From: JBMOKT01 sp049323895
Lineage (GTDB): Bacteria; Bacillota; Peptococcia; Peptococcales; BICA1-8
Direction: 5' to 3'
Length of the DNA: 64,000 nucleotides
Assembly: GCA_049323895.1 (NCBI GenBank)
Contig: JBMOKT010000013.1
Coordinates: 434,001 to 498,000, forward strand
Position 1 is the stretch's first letter, and each line of letters starts with the position of its first letter. Shown here piece after piece: positions 8,409 through 18,300 of the stretch. Below the pieces are notes generated by a model that saw only the letters and a list, made by a program, of their open reading frames with translations, was not told where the DNA came from and did no database searches. Both the position numbers and the translations under genes were made by a program.

Positions 8409-9245
8409 CTATAGTTCAAAATACCAAACTGCCCGTCCTTCCTCTTCTCTTACAGAAACATCACAATTCACGCCTTTTAGGGTGAGTCCTAACCAAAAAT
8501 GACACGCACATATTCCTATGTCAACATCAGGGTGTTCCCACTTGATATGCTTATATCCTACAGGCATGGCAATGAAAATTTTCTTGCAATCAGCAGAGAC
8601 TTTAAAACGCCAGTGCTGACTGTTAGCACCTGACGGAGCTTTGCGGGCCAGGTCAAATCCATATAATATTTCCGGCGGCAGTTTATCTGCACTGGAATCA
8701 CCCTCTAGAAAAGCTTCTACAGGTTTACGCCTATAGCTGATAAGGGATTCCTGCATCCTGTCAAATACCCTCACCCCCTTCTTCTGCCAATAACCGAGGG
8801 GTGTAATACAAATGGTCCTTTCCCCCTCCACCGTTTCTTTACCGTATCCCCATTTGGGATTTGGCTGTAGGGCATATTTTCCTAAATGGGGCATAATTCG
8901 TTCCAATTCAGCCAGTGTATAATGCCCATACCAGCAGGTAGCTAACCCCAGGCTGGTTGCATACAAAACAAATATCTCCCCTGCAAAACCTGTTTTAGAT
9001 ATGGAGCAAGGGTCAGTACGAGACAAAAATGCTGCTCCGTCAGGGGGGGCGGTAAAAACAGTATAAAGCTTCTTGTCCGGACTGGCTTTAAAGAAACGTA
9101 TGGAAGCATCATGTTTAAAGGGTACTTGGAGTTTAGGAATAAAGCTTTGCAGCTTATCCATTGTTGAGGATTCAACTGGAATCATTTCAAAACTTCTAGT
9201 AGATCTGCGGATGTTTATGGCATTTTCCCAATTAATTTTCTCCAA
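8409..9245 (-). CDS. Nitroreductase-fold protein (TM1586 type)
   Basis: About 278 residues, larger than a standard FMN nitroreductase because it holds two nitroreductase-like halves in one chain, as in the TM1586_NiRdase family. The first half begins NAINIRRSTRSFE, the usual nitroreductase start with FMN-phosphate-binding arginines, and includes SLGLATCWYG; the second contains DLARKAPSGANSQHWRF. Electron donor and substrate are unknown. The TTG at 9245 was chosen because GAGGTG lies 6 bases before it, while the upstream GTG overlaps that site. It appears monocistronic. Confidence 0.8.
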   Translation of the reverse strand: MEKINWENAINIRRSTRSFEMIPVESSTMDKLQSFIPKLQVPFKHDASIRFFKASPDKKLYTVFTAPPDGAAFLSRTDPCSISKTGFAGEIFVLYATSLGLATCWYGHYTLAELERIMPHLGKYALQPNPKWGYGKETVEGERTICITPLGYWQKKGVRVFDRMQESLISYRRKPVEAFLEGDSSADKLPPEILYGFDLARKAPSGANSQHWRFKVSADCKKIFIAMPVGYKHIKWEHPDVDIGICACHFWLGLTLKGVNCDVSVREEEGRAVWYFEL

Positions 9246-9361
9246 ATAACACACCTCAAATTTCTTCTAATCGTTGATCCGTGATTCGTCTTATCGTCTC
9301 TTCATTCTATCGTAAAATATTATTTAGTATAAAAAATTACATATAAAAGATAGGAAAGATA

Positions 9362-9691
9362 TTAACCCCTGGGGTAATACATGATAATTAGTACACCTAA
9401 AAGAGCTACAAATCCCCCTATAAGGTCAAATTTATCAGGTACTATATCATCAACTTTCCAACCCCAAAAGATAGAAAGTACTATGAAAATTCCACCATAT
9501 GCGGCATAGACCCGTCCAAAATTAGCAGGCTGTAAGGTTGGAATTACCCCATACAAAGCTAAAATAATAGCACCAAGCAAACCGAACCTGATAGTCTTTC
9601 CTTCCCTTAACCAAATCCATACTAAATATCCGCCACCAATCTCTAAAAAACCGGCTAATATAAAATAAAATAATGATTTTGCTATTCCCAT
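9362..9691 (-). CDS. YnfA/UPF0060 family small membrane protein
   Basis: A 109-residue protein with four predicted membrane helices. Conserved segments GFLEIGGGYLVW near the start and GRVYAAYGGIFIVLSIFWGW in the second half match the UPF0060 family, distantly related to small multidrug resistance transporters. The conserved glutamate in FLEIGGGY is in the first helix. Physiological substrate unknown. It lies 36 bases downstream of the pyrophosphatase gene and could share its transcript. Confidence 0.85.
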   Translation of the reverse strand: MGIAKSLFYFILAGFLEIGGGYLVWIWLREGKTIRFGLLGAIILALYGVIPTLQPANFGRVYAAYGGIFIVLSIFWGWKVDDIVPDKFDLIGGFVALLGVLIIMYYPRG

Positions 9692-9727
9692 AGTATAAAT
9701 TCCCCCTTTAAAAAGCAGTAAGAATAA

Positions 9728-10345
9728 TTAAAAGGTTGATGGAAAATTCTCTTTATAATCCTCACTGGCGAGTTTAATTATCTTAAAAGCTTCTTCCTGA
9801 CTGTATATGTCTAAAATTTCTACTTTATTGCTTTGACTTGCAGGAGCTTTTTTATATGTCAAAAAATAGTGTTCAAGACGGTCTAGCACTCGTTTTGGGC
9901 ATTGACTTATATCATTCCAATCACCATATAATGCATCATCTTTTAACACCGCCACAATCTTGTCATCGGCCTCATTATTATCAAGTAGTTTTATGCCCCC
10001 GATTGGTATGGCTTGTAAAAGAATGTTCCCGTTGGTTACCAGTTTTTCAGTCAAAACACAGATATCAAGGGGGTCTTTATCCCCGACAATGCCCTCTTTT
10101 CCAAACTTTTCTTTACACACATCAGCTACTCTCTGACCGCAATAGGTTTGAGGCATCATGCCGTACAAAGTGGGACAGATATTAGAAAATAGCTGGGGTC
10201 TGTCAATCTTTAAAATTCCTGTGGTTTTGTCCAACTCATATTTAACTGTGTCACTGGGGGTTACCTCAATAAAGGCATTAACTATATTAGGTGCATTTTC
10301 ACCAAGAGAAATGCCATGCCAAGGATGGGCTACATATTTATTCAT
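9728..10345 (-). CDS. ppa: Inorganic pyrophosphatase, family I
   Basis: Hydrolyses pyrophosphate to phosphate and so pulls biosynthetic reactions forward. The family I signature D-x-D-P-x-D is seen as DKDPLD around residue 95, and the N-terminal half contains YELDKTTGILKIDRP. At 205 residues it is about 30 longer than E. coli Ppa, with an extended N-terminus (HPWHGISLGENAP) found in a subgroup of family I enzymes. Many Clostridia use family II enzymes instead, so its presence is mildly informative. Good AAAAGGAGTGG site; own promoter likely. Confidence 0.9.
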   Translation of the reverse strand: MNKYVAHPWHGISLGENAPNIVNAFIEVTPSDTVKYELDKTTGILKIDRPQLFSNICPTLYGMMPQTYCGQRVADVCKEKFGKEGIVGDKDPLDICVLTEKLVTNGNILLQAIPIGGIKLLDNNEADDKIVAVLKDDALYGDWNDISQCPKRVLDRLEHYFLTYKKAPASQSNKVEILDIYSQEEAFKIIKLASEDYKENFPSTF

Positions 10346-10437
10346 TAAAATTCCACTCCTTTTTTATCTTCTATTATAATTGAAAAAATTTAATATTTAA
10401 GAGTTTTATAACCTATTTTAACCTTTTTAAATAAAGA

Positions 10438-10473
10438 AAAACCACCTAAAACCTTTCAGTTCTAAATGGTTTT
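10438..10473 (-). terminator. Probable terminator after mtaD
   Basis: AAAACCA and TGGTTTT arms (7 bp) with a long loop, followed on the minus strand by TTCTTTATTT. It lies 7 bases after the mtaD stop and would end the methylthioadenosine operon. Confidence 0.5.
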
Positions 10474-10479
10474 GAGATG

Positions 10480-11772
10480 CTATTCTGCCATTTGAGTGGC
10501 ATAACGGGCGGCTTCATACATAATTTTTTCTTCATCCATCCCTATAACTTCCCAGTTCTTCATGACTATCTTTCCATCAATGATTACAGTTTTTACATCA
10601 GAGCCCTGGGCTGAATAAATCAAATTTGCCGCCAAATCATGATTAGGATAAAGATGGGGCTGGTTTAAGTCTAGCAAAATTATATCTGCCTTTTTACCAG
10701 GTTCTATTGTCCCTACCTCATTGCCAAGACCTAGGGCATGGGCACCATTGATTGTACCCATTTGCAGCACCTGGTAGGCGGGAACCATTGTGGGATCTCC
10801 CCAGCTGACCTTATGCAAAAGAGAGGCAATATGCATTTCCTCAAACATATTTAAATTATTGTTGCTGGCAGTCCCATCAGTACCAAGACCCACCATAATG
10901 CCTGCCTCCAGCATCTGTGGCACAGGAGCCATGCCGCTGGCCAGCTTCATGTTGCTGGTGGGGTTGTGGGCTACACCTACCTTAACCTCCTGCATAATGG
11001 AAATATCTTCTTCAGTAAGGTGTACACAATGGGCGGCCAAAACGGGAACTTGGAAAAGCCCCAGTTCATAAACATGCTTGATGGGAGTATTGCCATATTG
11101 TTTTCTAATATCAGAAAACTCCTGTTTAGTCTCTGCCAAATGTATATGTATACTTGTTTTTAATTCATTGGCTAATTCAAGAACCTTTGTTAAATAATCA
11201 GGCGGGCAGGTATAGGGGGCATGGGGTCCCAGCATACAGGTAACCCTTCCGTCTCCCGCACGCTGCCAATTAAGTACAAAATCCTTACTCTCCTGCAGTG
11301 ATTTCAGATTACTGTCATTCAATCCAACCATACCCCTGGCTAGAACTGCCCTAATACCGCTTTCTACAACTGCCTGGGCCACATTATCCATAAAGAAATA
11401 CATATCGGCAAATGTAGTTGTACCGGATTTAATCATTTCCAGGACAGCCAGTTGAGTACCCCAGTAAATATGCTCTCCTGTCAATTTTGCTTCCCTGGGC
11501 CAAATTTTTTCATTAAGCCAGGGCATTAGCTCCATATCATCGGCATAGCCCCTTAAAAGGGTCATGGCTGCATGGGTATGGCAGTTTACTAATCCGGGAA
11601 GGGCTGCACAGTTTTTCCCATTGATTATTTCTGCATCTGAAATGTTTTCAGTTATTTCACCAATTTCTTTAATATACTGGTCTTCAATAAGGATATCCCC
11701 TGTTAACACCTGTTGATTGTTCTCCATTACCATGGGCATAATGGCAGCATCTTTAATTAACAGTCTTTTCAT
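10480..11772 (-). CDS. mtaD: 5-methylthioadenosine/S-adenosylhomocysteine deaminase
   Basis: Amidohydrolase-superfamily enzyme converting methylthioadenosine or S-adenosylhomocysteine to the inosyl compounds. The metal-binding HTH motif is in GLVNCHTHAAMTLLRGYADDM, followed by HIHLAETKQE, AAHCVHLTEEDI and the catalytic aspartate in GLGTDGTASNNN. 430 residues, the family length. It is the last gene of an apparent four-gene operon with mtnP, mtnA and a class II aldolase, 11 bases after the aldolase gene. Substrate preference between MTA and SAH cannot be read from sequence; the neighbours favour MTA-related metabolism. Confidence 0.92.
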   Translation of the reverse strand: MKRLLIKDAAIMPMVMENNQQVLTGDILIEDQYIKEIGEITENISDAEIINGKNCAALPGLVNCHTHAAMTLLRGYADDMELMPWLNEKIWPREAKLTGEHIYWGTQLAVLEMIKSGTTTFADMYFFMDNVAQAVVESGIRAVLARGMVGLNDSNLKSLQESKDFVLNWQRAGDGRVTCMLGPHAPYTCPPDYLTKVLELANELKTSIHIHLAETKQEFSDIRKQYGNTPIKHVYELGLFQVPVLAAHCVHLTEEDISIMQEVKVGVAHNPTSNMKLASGMAPVPQMLEAGIMVGLGTDGTASNNNLNMFEEMHIASLLHKVSWGDPTMVPAYQVLQMGTINGAHALGLGNEVGTIEPGKKADIILLDLNQPHLYPNHDLAANLIYSAQGSDVKTVIIDGKIVMKNWEVIGMDEEKIMYEAARYATQMAE

Positions 11773-11783
11773 CCTATCCCCTC

Positions 11784-12416
11784 CTATTTTTGACCATAAT
11801 AATTTATGTACATGTTCCTCATTTGATCTACATCTGTTTGGCTCAAAACATAATAGCCGCCAAGACCTTGGGCTGCAATACCGATATGGGCTGTTTTTTC
11901 CACCAGCAGACAGGCTTTATAGGCCTCAGCTAAAGTATTGCCCACCCCCACAACCCCGTGGTTAGCCAGTAGTGCAGCTCCCTTATTACCTAATGCTGCA
12001 ACGGTATTTAAAGCAAGCTCTTTAGAGCCCGGAAGGGCATATTGGGCTACCTCTACCGTTCCGCCTATCACCTGGGCCATATCCTCTATCAAAGGCTCTA
12101 TTGATTTACGGGCAGCTGCGTAGGCACTGGCATAAAGGCTGTGGGTATGGACTATTGCCAGAACATCAGCCCTGTGCCGATAGATTTCCAAATGCAGCAG
12201 CATCTCACTGGAAGGTTTACGGAGACCTTCTAAAATAATACCATGTTCATCTACAGCTACTATATCCTCAGGAGCTAATGACTGATAATCCATACCGCTA
12301 GGGGTTATAAATATTTTGCCTTGGTCTTTAACAGAAATATTTCCCCAGGTTGCCGCAGCCAAACCATCTGCAATCATTTTTTTGCCTATGTAAATAACTT
12401 GCTCCCTAATTTCCAT
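11784..12416 (-). CDS. Class II aldolase/adducin family protein, probable methylthioribulose-1-phosphate aldolase
   Basis: A 210-residue zinc-dependent aldolase of the FucA fold. The zinc ligands are visible as H90 and H92 in VHTHSLYA and H153 in ANHGVVG, with the catalytic acid E71 in KPSSEMLLH, so this looks like an aldolase rather than the related dehydratase MtnB, though the two are hard to separate by eye. Its start overlaps the end of mtnA by 11 bases. Given mtnP and mtnA beside it, the likely substrate is 5-methylthioribulose-1-phosphate, split to dihydroxyacetone phosphate and methylthioacetaldehyde, as in the described DHAP shunt. Fuculose-phosphate aldolase is the alternative. Confidence 0.75.
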   Translation of the reverse strand: MEIREQVIYIGKKMIADGLAAATWGNISVKDQGKIFITPSGMDYQSLAPEDIVAVDEHGIILEGLRKPSSEMLLHLEIYRHRADVLAIVHTHSLYASAYAAARKSIEPLIEDMAQVIGGTVEVAQYALPGSKELALNTVAALGNKGAALLANHGVVGVGNTLAEAYKACLLVEKTAHIGIAAQGLGGYYVLSQTDVDQMRNMYINYYGQK

Positions 12417-13449
12417 TAGCCAGCATCCTTTTAATATTCATAGAATAATCGGGCTTGATAATACCCTTATCCGTAATAATAGCAGATATTAAGCTGTGGG
12501 GCGTAACATCAAAGGCAGGGTTAATTACCTTTACCTGAGGTGGCGCAACATAAATATCTCCAATTTTCCTCACCTCATCATGGTTTCGTTCCTCAATAGT
12601 GATATCCTGACCCCTCTGTAAACTTAAATCAAAGGTTGAGCTAGGTGCAGCAACATAAAAAGGTATTCCATGATACTTGGCAAGTACTGCCACACCATAG
12701 GTTCCTATTTTATTTGCCGTATCACCATTGGCGGCAATTCTGTCGGCACCTACAATGACACAATCCACTTTCCCCTGTTGCATGAAATACCCTGCCATAT
12801 TATCAGTTATTAATGTAACAGGTATTCCATCCTCCATAAGCTCAAAGACCGTTAAACGAGCTCCCTGCAGTAATGGTCTGGTTTCATCGGCATAAACCAT
12901 TTTTACATTTCCCTTATTCCAGGCACTGCGGATTACCCCTAAGGCAGTGCCGTACCCAGCAGTGGCCAAAGCACCTGCATTGCAATGGGTCAAAATATTA
13001 ACAGGCTCATTAATCAGGGTGCATCCATATTCAGCCATTTTCATGTTCATTTGCAAATCTTCCACCTGGATGGCTACTGCCTCTGCCTCTAGTTTTTCTA
13101 CTAAGCTGGGTATTTCTAAGGTTAGATTTTTATCCAGTACACCAACCATCCTATCCAATGCCCAAAATAAATTGACGGCAGTAGGTCTGGTCTGACGTAG
13201 TTCTTCCACTGCTTGCTTGATATTGGAGTGGAACTCCTGGGCTGGAAAATTTCTATATTCATGGGCAGCAAGGACTACCCCATAGGCAGCTGCTACCCCT
13301 ATAGCGGGAGCCCCCCTGACTTTCATGTTCCTAATTCCTTGGGCAACACAACGGTAATCTTCACATTGGACATATTCAACATAGATTGGCAACCTGCTTT
13401 GGTCCAGAAGACTTAGTTTGCCATTTTCGTATTTAACTGAATTCATCAT
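12406..13449 (-). CDS. mtnA: Methylthioribose-1-phosphate isomerase
   Basis: Converts 5-methylthioribose-1-phosphate to 5-methylthioribulose-1-phosphate. eIF2B-like fold; the catalytic cysteine is in THCNAGALATAGYG and the catalytic aspartate in VGADRIAANGDTANKIGTY. The early MKVRGAPAIGVAAAYG block is conserved. 347 residues, normal length. Two ATGs start the frame behind GGGTGG. It lies 9 bases after mtnP and overlaps the aldolase gene. Confidence 0.95.
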   Translation of the reverse strand: MMNSVKYENGKLSLLDQSRLPIYVEYVQCEDYRCVAQGIRNMKVRGAPAIGVAAAYGVVLAAHEYRNFPAQEFHSNIKQAVEELRQTRPTAVNLFWALDRMVGVLDKNLTLEIPSLVEKLEAEAVAIQVEDLQMNMKMAEYGCTLINEPVNILTHCNAGALATAGYGTALGVIRSAWNKGNVKMVYADETRPLLQGARLTVFELMEDGIPVTLITDNMAGYFMQQGKVDCVIVGADRIAANGDTANKIGTYGVAVLAKYHGIPFYVAAPSSTFDLSLQRGQDITIEERNHDEVRKIGDIYVAPPQVKVINPAFDVTPHSLISAIITDKGIIKPDYSMNIKRMLANGN

Positions 13450-13458
13450 TAACCACCC

Positions 13459-14250
13459 TTATACAAGATTTCCCGCTTCTTCATCGGCCAAAGGACATAA
13501 ACATACTTGTTCATGACCTATTTTTTCTAAGGTATTCATTATTAGTCTCTGTAAATTGGAGGTATTTTGGACCATAGTTTCCACTACCTCTTTATGGGTC
13601 AGGGGATGTTCAGAAATTCCCGCCGCATAGTTAGTAACCATGGCAATCCCGGCATAACACATTCCCAATTCCCTGGCCAGCACAACTTCGGGTACACTTG
13701 TCATCCCCACTAAATCACCGCCCCACTGCTTAAACATGTTTATTTCAGCAGGTGTTTCGAAACGGGGTCCCTCTGTGCACACATAACAGCCATTTTTATG
13801 TAAAGTAATATCTAAAGGGCATACTCTCTCAATCTCCTGTTGTAAGTGGGTACAATAGGGATTGGTCATATCAATGTGCAGAACACCATTTTCGTCTCCT
13901 TCATAAAAGGTTTGTACCCGTCCTTTAGTGAAATCGATAAACTGGTTGAGTAAAACTAAATGCCCGGGAGCCATTATTTTATTTAAAGAACCCACTGCTG
14001 CGGTAGCAATTATCTTTTTTACCCCTAATTTCTTCAAGGCCATAATATTAGCCCGATAGTTTATTTTATGGGGTGGTACCGAATGCTTTACACCATGCCT
14101 GGCTAAAAAAGCAACTGGCTTCTGCCCTAACTGCCCAATTTTTAAATTAACATCCCCATAAGGGGTTTTTACTCCATAATCTTCTATTGAAGTCAATAAA
14201 TGGGGATTATATACCCCCGTTCCGCCAATTACAGCAAAATCAATCTTCAT
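13459..14250 (-). CDS. mtnP: S-methyl-5'-thioadenosine phosphorylase
   Basis: Phosphorolysis of methylthioadenosine to adenine and methylthioribose-1-phosphate. The N-terminus FAVIGGTGVYNP, the FLARHGVKHSVPPHKINYRAN block and CYVCTEGPRFETPAEINMFK are hallmarks of the trimeric MTAP/PNP family; 263 residues. The ATG lies inside the last codons of ftsY (11-base overlap) behind GGAGGGCG, so the salvage genes ride on the ftsY transcript. No MtnK kinase is encoded here, so the phosphorylase route is used. Confidence 0.92.
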   Translation of the reverse strand: MKIDFAVIGGTGVYNPHLLTSIEDYGVKTPYGDVNLKIGQLGQKPVAFLARHGVKHSVPPHKINYRANIMALKKLGVKKIIATAAVGSLNKIMAPGHLVLLNQFIDFTKGRVQTFYEGDENGVLHIDMTNPYCTHLQQEIERVCPLDITLHKNGCYVCTEGPRFETPAEINMFKQWGGDLVGMTSVPEVVLARELGMCYAGIAMVTNYAAGISEHPLTHKEVVETMVQNTSNLQRLIMNTLEKIGHEQVCLCPLADEEAGNLV

Positions 14251-15214
14251 CTTCGCCCTCCTTTACCTCGGTAAATAGAGCAGCCACAAAATCCTGGGGC
14301 TTAAAAATTTGCATATCTTCCATTTTTTCTCCGACCCCTACCAGTTTCACCGGTAAATCCTGCTCTGACTTAATGCCGATAACCACTCCGCCTTTGGCAG
14401 TCCCGTCAAGTTTTGTGAGAATTACTCCGGTTACTCCTGCAGCTTCACCAAAGGTTTTAGCCTGGGAAAGTGCATTTTGTCCGGTGGTTGCATCCAAGAC
14501 AAGCAAGACCTCCTTTAAAGAACCCGCTGCCTCTTTATCAATAATCCTTTTAATTTTCTTCAATTCCTCCATTAGATTGACCTTGTTGTGGAGCCTGCCG
14601 GCTGTATCTATTATCAAAACATCTGTTTTACGGGCTTTAGCTGCCTGAATGGCGTCATATACCACTGCAGCAGGGTCTGCACCTTCTTGGTGGCTGATAA
14701 CTTCCACACCTGCTCTTTGTCCCCAAACCTTTAACTGATCTATAGCGGCAGCCCGGAAGGTGTCACCCGCACCCAGCAAAACCCGTTTGCCTTCTCCTTT
14801 AAGCTTGTATGCCAATTTACCTATACTGGTCGTCTTTCCAACACCGTTTACTCCTACAATGAGAAAAATGTTTAATTCCCCAGCGGCAAGGTCTATAGTG
14901 GGTGTGTCATCTCCCATAATTTTAATAATCTCTTCCACTAAAACCTGACGGAGAAGCTCCGCTTCTTTGATTTTTTCTTCCTTTACCCTTTTGCGCAGCT
15001 TTTCTACCAGATCAATTGCCGTATTAACTCCTACATCACCTTGAATAAGCACATCTTCCAGTTCTTCAAAAAGCTCCTCATCAATAGCCCTGCCGGTAAA
15101 TACATCAAAGACCTTATCAATAAAACCTTTTCTGGTCTTGGTTAAACTGTCGGAAAGCTTTTCGCCGCCAAAACTGTTCGTTAAGGTATCCTTTAGTTTC
15201 GAAAAAAATCCCAA
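14240..15214 (-). CDS. ftsY: Signal recognition particle receptor FtsY
   Basis: Membrane-associated SRP GTPase that docks the Ffh-ribosome complex. N domain, then P-loop GVNGVGKTTS at about residues 121-130, DTAGR near 208 and LTKLDGTAKGG near 265. Lacks the long acidic N-terminal region of E. coli FtsY, as usual in Firmicutes. The frame opens at GTG 15223, but that codon overlaps the AGGATG site; TTG at 15214 gives the typical MGFFSKLKDTL start. It follows smc, the standard smc-ftsY order. Confidence 0.95.
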   Translation of the reverse strand: MGFFSKLKDTLTNSFGGEKLSDSLTKTRKGFIDKVFDVFTGRAIDEELFEELEDVLIQGDVGVNTAIDLVEKLRKRVKEEKIKEAELLRQVLVEEIIKIMGDDTPTIDLAAGELNIFLIVGVNGVGKTTSIGKLAYKLKGEGKRVLLGAGDTFRAAAIDQLKVWGQRAGVEVISHQEGADPAAVVYDAIQAAKARKTDVLIIDTAGRLHNKVNLMEELKKIKRIIDKEAAGSLKEVLLVLDATTGQNALSQAKTFGEAAGVTGVILTKLDGTAKGGVVIGIKSEQDLPVKLVGVGEKMEDMQIFKPQDFVAALFTEVKEGEDED

Positions 15215-15319
15215 AATGACCACATCCTATCTTTGTTATGAGAACAAAAACTTTTTTATATTATAAGCTAAGTTTCCCTTATTAATCCTTTTTTGGACTT
15301 TAAGCCGGGAGAGGTTCAC

Positions 15320-18300
15320 CTAGACAGCCTCACTAAGCTTTACCGATATTAGTTTAGAAACTCCTGTCTGTTCCTCAATAGTTACCCCATATAATACATC
15401 AGCTGCTTCCATGGTTCCCTTGCGGTGGGAAATGATAATAAACTGGGTTTTTGCGACAAACATCTTCAAAAATGAAGAAAACCTGTCCACATTTGCCTCA
15501 TCTAATGCAGCTTCAATTTCATCCAGTACACAGAAGGGACTAGGCTTGATTTTTAATATTGCAAATAAAAGAGCAATGGCAGTCATAGCCCTTTCTCCTC
15601 CCGAAAGCAGGGACAAGGTCTGGGGCTTTTTCCCCGGAGGCTGGGCAATTATCTCAATTCCCGTCTCCAACAGGTTATCCGCATCTGATAATTCTAAGTA
15701 TGCACACCCGCCGCCAAACATAGAAGTGAAAACTGAATTAAAGGCTTCATTTACCAAGGCAAAGGTTTCCTTAAACCTTTTCACCATAATCTGGTCCATT
15801 TCCTTAATCACTTTTTCCAGTGATAATTTTGCTTCTTCCAAATCCACGTACTGCTTATCCAAGAATTCCCGCCGCTGATACACCCTCTCATATTCTGTGA
15901 TTGCCGCAAAGTTCACCAAGCCTAGTTCGGAAATAAAATCTTTCAACTCGTTAATTCTTCTCTGTGCGTTTCGCTTATTATCAATTTCTATCCGGTGGTG
16001 GACAGCCTCCCCATAGCTGTATCCATAATGTTCCGTAAGTTTTTCTTTACTTGCTGCAATTTCCATCTGAATTTTTGTCAATTTCATATTGTTCAGATAT
16101 AAACTGTTTTTCAGTTCATCCATTTGAGACTGTTTGTTTTTAACATCTTTCTCCAGAATAATAATTTGTCTCTGTAATTCTTCCCTATTTTCCTTCTCTG
16201 CTTCAACGTTTTTTTGCAGGATCTCTAGTTTCTGTGAAAATTTATTGACTTGTGCCTCTAGCTGGCTTCTTTCAACGCAAAGTTTATCAATGTTTGCCGC
16301 CAGTTCCTTCTCATCGTTAATGCTTTTCTTTTCCGACTGGTTAATTTCATTGAGACGTGATTGCATGTCCATTATCTGCTTGGATACTAATTCTTTCTTT
16401 TGCAATAATGTAGCTGCCAATACCTTTTTCTGGTTTAAATTCTCCCCAAGCTCTTCCTGACTGGCCGCAACTTCTTTTAAATGAGCCTGGATAGAGCTGA
16501 TTTGCTGCTGCAGATCCTCATCCTTGATACTTAGCTTTTGCAGTTCCTTCTTAAGTTTTTCTTTTTCATGTAAATAGGATTCCTGAAGGCTCTCTGCTTC
16601 TTCTCTTTCAATAATATACAACTGTTTTTCTTCCAAATTGCGTTTGTTTTCCCTAACAGCCTGGACATACTTGTTATCCAACTCCGACAGGGATAATATA
16701 TGCCTATGTATTTCTTCCTTAGATTCTTCAACTCTAATTAATAATTCTTTTTGCCTTTCCTCAAGGGTATTGATATCCTTTACCAGGTTTTTTATTTCCT
16801 CCTCACCCTGCAGGACTTTGTCAGCCAGTTCTTTAATAAGTCGCTTTCTGGCCAAAAGACCAGCGTTTTGTTTATTATAAGCTCCGCCTGTTAAGGCTCC
16901 GCCCGGCGTAACTATCTCCCCTTCCAGGGTTACCATACGGGCAGAAAAACCTATTTTTTTACCAATGCTTACTGCGTCTTTTAAATCTTTAATTATCCAA
17001 ATACGACCCAGTAAATATTCCATAATATCGGTGAACTGGGGTTTGAATTTAATAAGGTCTACTGCCCTGCCAATGACTCCGGGATAATCTAGCTTTGTTA
17101 CTCCTGATTTCCCTTTAACTGTGTTTAGTGGTAAAAAGGTGGCCCTCCCTTTTTTCTTCATTTTAAGGTAGCTAATAGCCTCTTGAGCTGAAGTATCATC
17201 AGTTGTGATAATGTACTGGAGGGCACCCCCAAGGGCATTTTCTATAGCCACCTCCATCTGGGCAGGTACGTTAATCATATCTGCCACCGTACCCAAAATT
17301 CCCTGCAAAGAGGAAGGCTTTCTCATTTCTTCCAAAATGACTTTTACACCCTGTTGATATCCTTCACCTGTTTCTTCCATTTCCTGCAGTACCTGCAACC
17401 GGGACTTGTTTTGCTGGCAAGCGGCCTGTTTACCCTCGAGTTCTTTTTTCAACTGGTACTGTTTTTGCAGTTTATCTTCCATTTTCCTTTGCAAATCTTT
17501 AACTTCTGACTCTAGCTGTTCTTTCATTTTTTTAAGATTGTTTTGCTGCGCTAAGAGGTAATCCTTTTCCTTCTCATCCGTTGCTAAGAGATTCTCAATA
17601 TTTTTCATCTTATCCTTTAGCTGCTGCAGCCTTCTATTTTGTAAGTTAAAGTCGTTGTCAATCCTAACCAGCTCATTGTTTACCCTGGCTTTTTCTTGGA
17701 GATTTTCAATTATTCCCGATTTATATTCTTCCAGCAATAAGTTATTATTAGAAAAAATATCTTTGTAATGGTTGATTTCTCCCTGCAGTGCTTCGGTAAT
17801 AGCCGCCATTTCCATATAGTCCTGGTCGGTCTGACTAAATTCCTCATTTTTTATTTTTATCTCTGCCAAAAGCTTTTCCCTTTGTTGAGCAAAACCATCG
17901 ATATCAGCACCTATCCTCTGGATTTGTGCCTCTATGCCTTTTTTCTTTTCTATTGTCATTTCAATCTGGTGTTCTTTGCGTTCCAGTTCGGTATTTAAAT
18001 CATAGAAGTTCTGCTGCATATCAGAAATGGTCTGATCTAACTGCTGTTTTGCAAACCTATGGTTCTCTATCTGGGATACAGCCAGATGATAATGGGTATT
18101 GGCTTCCTCCAATTGGTATTCATATTGCTGGACAAGTTGGAGGACTGATTGCTCTTTTTCTTCATTTTCTTCGACTGCTTGTACCGCCAGACTTATCTCC
18201 AACTGATCCAGTTCTTTTTTCCAGCTTTGATAAAGCTGTGCCTTTTCTGCCTGCTCTTTTAAAGGTGCCAACTGTTCAGAAAGCTCAGCTAAAATATCAT

